Assembly: GCA_012518155.1 (NCBI GenBank)
Contig: JAAYTC010000400.1
Location: 1 to 5,111 of the forward strand
Direction: 5' to 3'
Origin: Bacteroidales bacterium
GTDB taxonomy: Bacteria > Bacteroidota > Bacteroidia > Bacteroidales > Dysgonomonadaceae
DNA length: 5,111 bases
The notes under the pieces are model-generated. The model did not search any database, had not been told where the DNA came from, and saw only the letters and a program-made list of their open reading frames with translations. The first letter of the stretch is position 1; every line of letters starts with the position of its first letter. A program made the translations under genes and the position numbers. Below are positions 1 to 4,464 of this stretch, one piece after another.

Positions 1-384
1 ACCAATTACCCGGATTATCAATTGTACAGGCTATCCGCTAACGACGAAACCATCACCGGGGTGCAAGGAGTGAGCGTGGCCGATCTCACATTTTTTAATA
101 ACACCATGTACAGTTGCAATTTCAGTTGGACTACCTACGAGGGAGTGGTGAACGAGGTGAACCCGAATACAGGCGATGTGTCAAAAATACTTCTCGACAT
201 GGAAGTGCGCGGTGTACGGATGTTAATGGAGTACCGGATTGGCGGGATTAACGGTTCGGAAGATATCTTTATATCCGGCATGGGACAGGATGTGCTTGTC
301 GTGAATCCTGTCACGAAGACCATCAAGCATGCCTTTCAAACCGGTATTGCCAACGGAAGCGGCGTGGTAGCTTATTACCAATAA
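1..384 (+). CDS. C-terminal fragment of a beta-propeller-like (YncE/DUF5074-style) protein
   Basis: The reading frame is open from the first base of the window and ends with TAA at 382-384, so only about 127 C-terminal residues are present and the real start lies upstream; the TTG at 22 is just an internal codon. Two segments look like propeller-blade repeats: 'EVNPNTGDV' and, about 50 residues later, 'VVNPVTKTI'. Each is a strand-turn-strand pattern of the 'hydrophobic-x-N-P-x-T-G' type common in YncE-like and DUF5074-type surface proteins of Bacteroidota. Aromatic and Asn/Gly-rich turns fit an extracytoplasmic beta-rich protein. No catalytic motif is visible, and any signal peptide or lipobox would be outside the window. 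Such proteins are often lipoproteins near outer-membrane transport loci, but nothing here shows a ligand. The fold is inferred from two repeats only; the precise family is uncertain. Confidence 0.6.
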   Translation, partial: TNYPDYQLYRLSANDETITGVQGVSVADLTFFNNTMYSCNFSWTTYEGVVNEVNPNTGDVSKILLDMEVRGVRMLMEYRIGGINGSEDIFISGMGQDVLVVNPVTKTIKHAFQTGIANGSGVVAYYQ

Positions 385-388
385 AAAA

Positions 389-402
389 ACAGCCCCGGCT
401 GT
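389..402 (-). terminator. Short GC hairpin with T-run, minus-strand terminator candidate
   Basis: ACAGCC and GGCTGT form a perfect 6-bp inverted repeat around CC. Read on the minus strand, the stem is followed directly by a run of T residues (positions 388-383 plus the stem-closing base), the classic intrinsic-terminator layout. It would stop transcripts of the VOC gene about 100 nt past its stop codon. The T-run overlaps the stop codon of the plus-strand gene. On the plus strand the downstream tract is only pyrimidine-rich, so plus-strand termination would be weak here. Confidence 0.55.
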
Positions 403-432
403 ATTCATTCTCTCTACTTTATTATTTTGAAT

Positions 433-466
433 CGAAAGGCATTCCAAGTGATTGGCGTGCCTTTCG
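433..466 (+). terminator. Long hairpin with GTGA loop, terminator candidate between convergent genes
   Basis: CGAAAGGCA (433-441) pairs perfectly with TGCCTTTCG (458-466). Inside, CCAA (444-447) pairs with TTGG (452-455) around a GTGA tetraloop, which would be a GNRA loop in plus-strand RNA. The two stems are separated by one T-G wobble and one mismatch. The plus-strand flank is TTTAGCTCATTTTTT, an interrupted T-tract, which favours termination of the gene at 1-384. The minus-strand flank has no T-run. A role as a 3'-end stabiliser is also possible. Confidence 0.5.
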
Positions 467-500
467 TTTAGCTCATTTTTTAGTGTGCGAAGAGAAAAAA

Positions 501-926
501 TTAAAGATTCACTTCGTTGTAGTTGATCATCCAGTAGATACCGAATCGATCCATAAAGCTTCCGAAGTAATCACCCCAGAACTGATCTTCCATGGGCATC
601 TCCACTTCGCCCCCTTCCGAGAGCTCATTAAATAAGCGGTCGGCTTCCTCCCTGCTCTCGGGAAAGATACTGATGTAGTTGTTGTTGCCCGGCTTGAAGT
701 AGGGGCGTTGCGCGTTGCCCACGTCCGACCCCATGAGGATGTCGTTGCCGATGGGCAAGCTCACGTGCATCACCAGATCGCGCTCCCCTTCGGGAATCTC
801 TGCCCCCTCGATATCGCCCATCCGGAATATGCCGCCTTTGAATTCTCCGCCGAAAACGGACTTGTAAAAATTGAATGCTTCTTCGCATGTACCGTCGAAA
901 TTGAGGTACGGGTTTAATTTGGCCAT
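501..926 (-). CDS. VOC family protein, PhnB/YjdN-like (glyoxalase/bleomycin-resistance fold)
   Basis: A 141-residue single-domain protein of the length usual for PhnB-like VOC proteins. The N-terminus 'NPYLNFDGTCEEAFNFYK' (residues 5-22) and 'VFGGEF' match the first beta-alpha-beta unit of this group. The C-terminal 'DQFWGDYFGSFMDRFGIYW' (114-132) is the typical closing motif. Members fold as paired beta-alpha-beta-beta-beta modules and some bind a metal, but many PhnB-like proteins lack a proven reaction, so no substrate is assigned. No signal peptide is seen; it should be cytosolic. The ATG at 924-926 is chosen because the family N-terminus begins there; the leader is A-rich (AAAAATCAAAAAAC) without a Shine-Dalgarno sequence, as is common in Bacteroidota. 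A TATAAT-like hexamer lies at 955-960 on the minus strand, but no convincing upstream element accompanies it. The gene stands alone, convergent with the gene at 1-384. Confidence 0.85.
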   Translation of the reverse strand: MAKLNPYLNFDGTCEEAFNFYKSVFGGEFKGGIFRMGDIEGAEIPEGERDLVMHVSLPIGNDILMGSDVGNAQRPYFKPGNNNYISIFPESREEADRLFNELSEGGEVEMPMEDQFWGDYFGSFMDRFGIYWMINYNEVNL

Positions 927-1107
927 GTTTTTTGATTTTTAAAATGTGAGTTATATTATATGCTACGCGCATGATAGTTACATGAATAATCGTTGGGATG
1001 TTATCTTTTATTCAACAATTCAATTTTGATAAATGTTTGTCGATTGGTCGATAAAATTATAAATTCAAGTATGGCTAAATGAAAAAGGAGGACGCTATTA
1101 TTTAGCG
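927..1107. other. AT-rich intergenic region between divergent genes
   Basis: This stretch separates the VOC gene (leftward) from the small ORF and methyltransferase (rightward), so it should hold promoters for both. I find no full match to the Bacteroidota -33/-7 pattern on either strand. Visible structure is minor: a TATAAT-like hexamer on the minus strand at 955-960, a GTCGAT direct repeat with 8-bp period at 1039-1052, and a strong purine-rich AAGGAGG at 1085-1091 that resembles a ribosome binding site. Confidence 0.5.
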
Positions 1108-1254
1108 ATGGATGGACGATTTCCTGTGCTGGGAATAATAATGGCTTGTGCAATTCAGAAATTGAAGCTATTTTTACGAGGAAAAAGAGAGAACGATCAT
1201 CTTCGAGCGATAAACGATCATCTTCGCGTGATAAACGAAAAATTGAGTTTTTAA
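1108..1254 (+). CDS. Small ORF, 48 aa, with C-terminal heptad-repeat helix
   Basis: ATG at 1108-1110 runs to TAA at 1252-1254 with no interruption. I do not recognise the product. The first half is hydrophobic then basic ('VLGIIMACAIQKLKLFLRG', residues 7-25). The second half contains the heptads NDHLRAI and NDHLRVI followed by NEKLSF. Leu32, Ile35, Leu39, Ile42 and Leu46 fall at 3-4-3-4 spacing, the a/d pattern of a short coiled coil. The two heptads come from a 21-bp tandem duplication whose two differences are one synonymous change (CGA/CGC, Arg) and one Ala-to-Val change. AAGGAGG at 1085-1091 is a good Shine-Dalgarno match but lies 16 nt from the ATG, longer than ideal. The stop is 23 bp before the methyltransferase GTG, in another frame, so co-transcription is plausible. 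It could instead be a decayed gene remnant or a chance ORF over a regulatory repeat; no function is inferred. Confidence 0.4.
   Translation: MDGRFPVLGIIMACAIQKLKLFLRGKRENDHLRAINDHLRVINEKLSF
1146..1176 (+). promoter_or_regulatory. Weak Bacteroidota-type promoter candidate ahead of the methyltransferase
   Basis: TTG at 1146-1148 is followed after exactly 20 bp by TATTTTTA (1169-1176), which differs from TAnnTTTG only at its last base. Spacing is right for the Bacteroidota primary sigma factor. If used, transcription would begin near 1183, inside the small ORF, and give the methyltransferase a leader of about 95 nt containing the 21-bp repeats. AT-rich sequence makes chance matches likely. Confidence 0.25.
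1192..1233 (+). repeat. 21-bp tandem direct repeat, two copies
   Basis: Positions 1192-1212 and 1213-1233 are head-to-tail copies agreeing at 19 of 21 positions; the sequence starting at 1234 repeats only the first five bases (AACGA). The unit begins AACGATCATCTTCG. Its length is exactly seven codons and it lies inside the 48-codon ORF, where it encodes a heptad repeat. It also lies 45-86 bp upstream of the methyltransferase start, a position where a DNA-binding site could act. Confidence 0.85.
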
Positions 1255-1277
1255 AACAGGTGAAGTAGATAAAGCAC

Positions 1278-2693
1278 GTGAAGCGAATGAAGATCGATCA
1301 CTACAATGCACATATGGAAATAGTTGAACCGCTTGGCACGGTTAAAGAGAGGGAGTTTTACGATTCCACGGATCATGAAGAGAGAACGATCCCGAGGGAA
1401 GAGAGGAAAACGTTGAACGTTCTTTCTCTTTTTTCAGGGTGTGGTGGAATGGATCTTGGTTTCGAGGGGGGATTCCCCGTCTTACGGGCTTCAGTGAACG
1501 AGGCGTTGACTCCCCACTTTATCGAGAGGGGGATCAACAAGAAGAAACCGGGGGACAAGAAACAGGGGAACGGCTTTGTGCAGCTTCGAAAGACACGCTT
1601 CAAAACGGTTTTCGCGAACGATATTCTTAAAGGCGCGCGGGATGCGTGGGTCAGCTATTTCTCGAAGCGAGGGCACAACGCGGGGGATTTTTTCACCGAA
1701 AGCATCGTCGACTTGGTGAAAAAACAACGCAAGGGGGAGAAGGTCTTTCCCGAAGAGGTGGATATCGTGACCGGGGGATTTCCCTGCCAAGATTTTAGCA
1801 TCGCGGGTAAACGGGGTGGTTTTAATTCGCGCAAGAGCCACACCAACGAGCGGATCGATGGAGCGGACGCGTCGGTTGAAACACGCGGGCAGCTCTACAT
1901 GTGGATGAAAGAGGTGATCGAAATCACCCGCCCGAAGATCTTTATCGCGGAAAATGTGAAGGGCTTGGTCAACCTCGACGATGTGAAGGAGGTGATCCAG
2001 AAAGATTTTTCATCGGCGGGAGGGGACGGTTACTTGGTGTTGGAGCCACGCGTGCTGCAGGCGGCCGACTACGGGGTTCCTCAATCGAGGGAGCGGGTTT
2101 TCTTTATCGGAATAAAAAAAACGGCGTTGAAGGAGCAAGCGTTGGCCGAGTTATCGAAGAAAAACGTGCCGGACGAATATACGCCTTACCCCTTTCCCAC
2201 GCACGCCTACACCACGAAGGAGGATGCGCGCCTAAAAGAGTTCGTTCCACTGCGGGAGCTTTTTAAATACCTGGAAGAGCCTTCGCGGTCGTACGATCCA
2301 TCGCAGAAGCACTATTCCAAAGCAAAATACATGGGGAAGCATTGCCAAGGGCAGATCGAAGTGAAGCTTGACGGAGTGTCGCCGACCATCCGATCGGAGC
2401 ATCACGGCAATATCGAGTTCAGGCGGCTCTTGAAAGAGAAGGGCGGAGTGATCGAGGATGAGTTGGCACGGGGGTTGGAAGAACGGCGGCTCACCGTGAG
2501 GGAGTGCGCGTTGATACAGACGTTCCCGCCCGATTACGAGTTTGTCATCCCGAGAGAGAACGGGAGAAAAGGATCGTTCATCGTCAGTCCTTCCCAAGCG
2601 TACAAAATAATTGGTAACGCCGTTCCGCCCCTCTTAGCCTATAACCTGGCCAAAAGGATAGAGGAGGTTTGGAGTCGCTATTTTTTGGATTGA
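1278..2693 (+). CDS. DNA (cytosine-5)-methyltransferase, apparently solitary
   Basis: A complete 471-residue C5-cytosine methyltransferase that uses S-adenosylmethionine to methylate cytosine within a specific DNA site. Motif I is 'LSLFSGCGGMDLGFEGG' (49-65, SAM binding). Motif IV is 'GGFPCQDFSIAG' with catalytic Cys170. Motif VI is 'AENVKGL' (224-230), motif VIII 'PQSRERVFFIGI' (268-279), motif IX 'RRLTVRECALIQTFP' (403-417) and motif X 'IGNAVPP' (445-451). The target-recognition region lies about 280-400 and includes 'DGVSPTIRSEHHGNIEF'; its site cannot be read by eye. Two additions stand out: about 45 residues of charged sequence before motif I, and a Lys/Gly-rich insertion (about 70-108) before the 'FKTVFANDI' segment. 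The GTG at 1278 is the first start after the in-frame TAG at 1266-1268, with AGGTGAAG at 1258-1265 upstream; ATG at 1287 or 1314 is equally possible. No restriction, Vsr or controller gene is adjacent, so it may be an orphan enzyme for epigenetic marking or protection. Confidence 0.96.
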   Translation: MKRMKIDHYNAHMEIVEPLGTVKEREFYDSTDHEERTIPREERKTLNVLSLFSGCGGMDLGFEGGFPVLRASVNEALTPHFIERGINKKKPGDKKQGNGFVQLRKTRFKTVFANDILKGARDAWVSYFSKRGHNAGDFFTESIVDLVKKQRKGEKVFPEEVDIVTGGFPCQDFSIAGKRGGFNSRKSHTNERIDGADASVETRGQLYMWMKEVIEITRPKIFIAENVKGLVNLDDVKEVIQKDFSSAGGDGYLVLEPRVLQAADYGVPQSRERVFFIGIKKTALKEQALAELSKKNVPDEYTPYPFPTHAYTTKEDARLKEFVPLRELFKYLEEPSRSYDPSQKHYSKAKYMGKHCQGQIEVKLDGVSPTIRSEHHGNIEFRRLLKEKGGVIEDELARGLEERRLTVRECALIQTFPPDYEFVIPRENGRKGSFIVSPSQAYKIIGNAVPPLLAYNLAKRIEEVWSRYFLD

Positions 2694-2715
2694 TTTAAGG
2701 GGGATTTAGGTGAAA

Positions 2716-3156
2716 TCACCCTTCGAAAACCATGTGTGTGGCGACCGCTATTCTGTTCCACACGTTAATCACGCCTATCGCGATAATAATTTGCGCGATC
2801 TCGTTATCGGTGAAGTTTTCCTTTGCCAACGTGTAGGCTTCGTCGCTCAATCCCTGCTCTGAAATTCGGGTGATCTCGTCGGTCATCTTCAAAGCGGCTC
2901 TCTCCTTTTCGTTAAAAAGGGGAGATTCCCACCAGGCCGAGATGGCGAAGAGTCGCCTAGGTTCTTCCCCGTTGGCCATCGCGTCTTTCGTGTGCATATC
3001 TAAGCAGTAGGCGCACCCGTTAATTTGCGATGCCCGTATTTTTATTAATTCGATTAATAGCCTGCTCAATCCGGAGGAGTGCAGGTAGTTCTCCAGCCCG
3101 ATCATCGCTTTGTAGGAGTTCGGCTCTAGCTGTTGGACATTGATTCTCTCTTTCAT
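2716..3156 (-). CDS. AhpD-like carboxymuconolactone decarboxylase family protein
   Basis: A 146-residue all-helical protein of the AhpD/CMD superfamily. The diagnostic segment is 'ELIKIRASQINGCAYCLDMH' (36-55): Glu36, the Cys48-x-x-Cys51 pair and His55 correspond to the redox-active centre of AhpD-type peroxidase domains, in which the cysteine pair takes part in peroxide reduction and the Glu/His act in proton relay. 'ISAWWESPLFNEKERAALK' and 'NVWNRIAVATH' are typical of the small stand-alone members. It should be a cytosolic oxidative-stress protein, usually oligomeric; its reductant and real substrate are not known from sequence. The ATG at 3154-3156 is preferred because family similarity starts there. 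The frame is open to 3234, but those extra residues are AT-rich leader-like sequence. The gene ends 22 bp from the methyltransferase stop (convergent) and is divergent from the ATPase gene. A perfect inverted repeat lies in its presumed leader. Confidence 0.9.
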   Translation of the reverse strand: MKERINVQQLEPNSYKAMIGLENYLHSSGLSRLLIELIKIRASQINGCAYCLDMHTKDAMANGEEPRRLFAISAWWESPLFNEKERAALKMTDEITRISEQGLSDEAYTLAKENFTDNEIAQIIIAIGVINVWNRIAVATHMVFEG

Positions 3157-3186
3157 TGCAATGTTTTTTATTATGTTGATCCTTAT

Positions 3187-3222
3187 AACTCTAACAGTTA
3201 GCGACCGGATAAGTTTAGAGTT
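3187..3222. promoter_or_regulatory. Inverted repeat in the leader of the AhpD-like gene
   Basis: AACTCTAA (3187-3194) is the exact reverse complement of TTAGAGTT (3215-3222), with a 20-bp spacer. Allowing one extra T in the right arm, pairing extends by TA on each side. It sits 31-66 bp upstream of the AhpD-like start at 3156, where it could be a dimeric repressor/activator site or an RNA stem in the 5' leader. No known operator is recognised. Confidence 0.3.
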
Positions 3223-3225
3223 TAT

Positions 3226-3260
3226 ATTATTCAAATCTTGATTATTTAAAATTGAATAAT
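3226..3260. promoter_or_regulatory. Perfect 9-bp inverted repeat overlapping the ATPase promoter
   Basis: ATTATTCAA (3226-3234) and TTGAATAAT (3252-3260) are exact reverse complements with 17 bp between them. The left arm lies just before the -33 element and the right arm directly abuts the -7 element of the ATPase promoter, so a protein bound to both arms would straddle the promoter. The arms are AT-rich, which raises the odds of chance symmetry. Confidence 0.35.
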
Positions 3261-3268
3261 TATCTTTG
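3237..3268 (+). promoter_or_regulatory. Bacteroidota-type promoter for the ATPase gene
   Basis: CTTG at 3237-3240 serves as the -33 element, followed after exactly 20 bp by TATCTTTG at 3261-3268, a full match to the -7 consensus TAnnTTTG used by the primary sigma factor of Bacteroidota. Transcription would start around 3274, leaving a leader of only about ten bases before the ATG at 3285. This is the clearest promoter in the window. Confidence 0.75.
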
Positions 3269-3284
3269 GGTAAAATATTAGATT

Positions 3285-4439
3285 ATGAGCCCCAATGAAC
3301 GAAATCCATTTGTGATCGGGGGATATGTCTCCCCGGAATATTTCTGCAATCGAGAAAAAGAGTCTCAAGAGTTGCTCTCCGCTCTGTTAAACAATCGGAA
3401 CACGGCTATCATCTCTCCAAGGCGCATGGGGAAGACCGGGTTGATTCAACACTGTTTGCAGTTCCCTGATGTAAGGGATAATTTCCATTCGTTTTTCATC
3501 GATATTTACTCCACGGGCAATCTGAGCGAACTGGTTTTTATGCTTGGGAAAGAGATATTCGAGACCCTGATGCCAAGAGGGAGACGATTTATCGATAATT
3601 TCTTCCACGTTATTTCTTCACTCAGGCCTGCATTTAAGCTGGATCCGATGACCGGATCTCCGGTCTTCGATATAGGCATAGGAGAAATTGTAAGGCCGGA
3701 ATATTCTTTGGAGCAGATTTTTGCATTTCTGGAAGGAGCTGATAAGCCGTGCGTAGTTGCTATCGATGAATTTCAACAAATTGCAAGATATCCAGAAAAA
3801 AATATAGAGGCTATACTGCGAACCCATATTCAAAAGTGCACGAATGCCACGTTTATTTTTGCCGGGAGCCAGCGTCAGATGATGCAGAACATCTTTTTTT
3901 CTCCTTCCCGGCCTTTTTATCAAAGTGTAACACTCATACCCCTTGGTCCCATTGAGTTTAATGAATACCAAGAATTTATTATTAAACACATGGGCAGGGA
4001 TGAAAAGAGAATCAGTAAAGAACTGGTAGAACGAGTTTACCGCCTTTTTGAAGGGCATACGTGGTATATTCAAAATATTTTTAATCGCCTCTATTCCGCG
4101 ATGGAGAAAGGAGAAGAGTGTACATTCCAAATGATAGATGATTACATCGGTATTACGGTGAACTCTTACGAACCCATGTTCGAAGCTATTCTAAGTCTAT
4201 TGCCCGCGCGACAAAAGGAGTTGATTTTTGCAATCGCCAAGGAGGGAAAGGCAAAAGGGGTGACGTCATCCTCATTTATTCGCAAGCATGGACTGAAATC
4301 GTCCAGTTCTGTGCAGTCCGCTTTACGGCAGTTAATGGAAAAGGAATTTGTGACTAATGAGGGAGACGCTTACATCGTTTATGACCGATTTTTTGGACTG
4401 TGGCTTGCCGAGAACTTCGGAACCGGGTATGCCGTGTGA
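3285..4439 (+). CDS. AAA/Arch_ATPase-type P-loop ATPase with C-terminal winged-helix region
   Basis: A 384-residue protein of the group annotated as 'ATPase domain predominantly from Archaea' (STAND/MNS-like NTPases), which is abundant in Bacteroidota. The N-terminal 'NPFVIGGYVSPEYFCNREKE' (7-26) is the family lead-in. Walker A is 'SPRRMGKT' (44-51, Lys50 and Thr51). Walker B is 'CVVAIDEFQQI' (156-166, Asp161 and Glu162). 'FIFAGSQRQMM' (190-200) is the sensor-1 strand, and 'SRPFYQ' (208-213) carries a conserved basic residue. Residues about 305-375 look like a winged helix, ending in the family-typical 'YDRFFGLWL' (366-374). It should be cytosolic; ATP-dependent switching with DNA or protein binding is the usual proposal, but the biological role is generally unknown. 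The ATG at 3285 fits both the promoter and the family N-terminus. The gene is more AT-rich than its neighbours and stands alone, ending 25 bp from argH. Confidence 0.9.
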   Translation: MSPNERNPFVIGGYVSPEYFCNREKESQELLSALLNNRNTAIISPRRMGKTGLIQHCLQFPDVRDNFHSFFIDIYSTGNLSELVFMLGKEIFETLMPRGRRFIDNFFHVISSLRPAFKLDPMTGSPVFDIGIGEIVRPEYSLEQIFAFLEGADKPCVVAIDEFQQIARYPEKNIEAILRTHIQKCTNATFIFAGSQRQMMQNIFFSPSRPFYQSVTLIPLGPIEFNEYQEFIIKHMGRDEKRISKELVERVYRLFEGHTWYIQNIFNRLYSAMEKGEECTFQMIDDYIGITVNSYEPMFEAILSLLPARQKELIFAIAKEGKAKGVTSSSFIRKHGLKSSSSVQSALRQLMEKEFVTNEGDAYIVYDRFFGLWLAENFGTGYAV

Positions 4440-4445
4440 GGTTGA

Positions 4446-4459
4446 AAAATCTCGATTTT
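4446..4459. terminator. Weak AT-only hairpin between convergent ATPase and argH genes
   Basis: AAAATC and GATTTT form a short inverted repeat around TC in the 25-bp gap between the two stop codons. Placement suits a bidirectional terminator, but the stem is almost all A-T and no clean T-run follows on either strand, so support is mainly positional. Confidence 0.2.
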
Positions 4460-4464
4460 GTCAA

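Noticed and set aside
708..917. Plus-strand ORF opposite the VOC gene, and similar long antisense frames opposite the methyltransferase, ATPase and argH
   Set aside because: Composition is that of codon shadows (Arg/His/Pro-rich or frame-flipped), with no family motifs, while the opposite strand encodes recognisable proteins.
970..984. CATG...CATG near-palindrome in the VOC upstream region
   Set aside because: Only four bases per arm pair cleanly; CATG is self-complementary, so this is expected by chance.
1071..1082. Three-codon 'MAK-stop' leader (ATGGCTAAATGA)
   Set aside because: Too short to support, no link to downstream frames, and resemblance to the first codons of the VOC gene is most simply chance.
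2697..2723. Hairpin between the methyltransferase and AhpD-like stops (AAGGG/CCCTT, or GGTGA/TCACC)
   Set aside because: Alternative short pairings overlap a stop codon and no T-run follows on either strand, so a terminator call is not supported.
3157..3234. N-terminal extension of the AhpD-like protein to an upstream start at 3234
   Set aside because: The extra 26 residues are Ile/Asn/Arg-rich leader-like sequence with no family similarity, and the region holds inverted repeats typical of a control region; the ATG at 3156 matches the family start.
3894..3900. T7 tract within the ATPase gene as a slippage switch
   Set aside because: Seven T residues is short and common in an AT-rich gene; no further repeat structure supports phase variation.
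1278..4439. A restriction-modification or multi-gene defence operon (methyltransferase plus ATPase)
   Set aside because: No nuclease or endonuclease motif is present, the intervening gene is AhpD-like on the other strand, and the ATPase has its own promoter.
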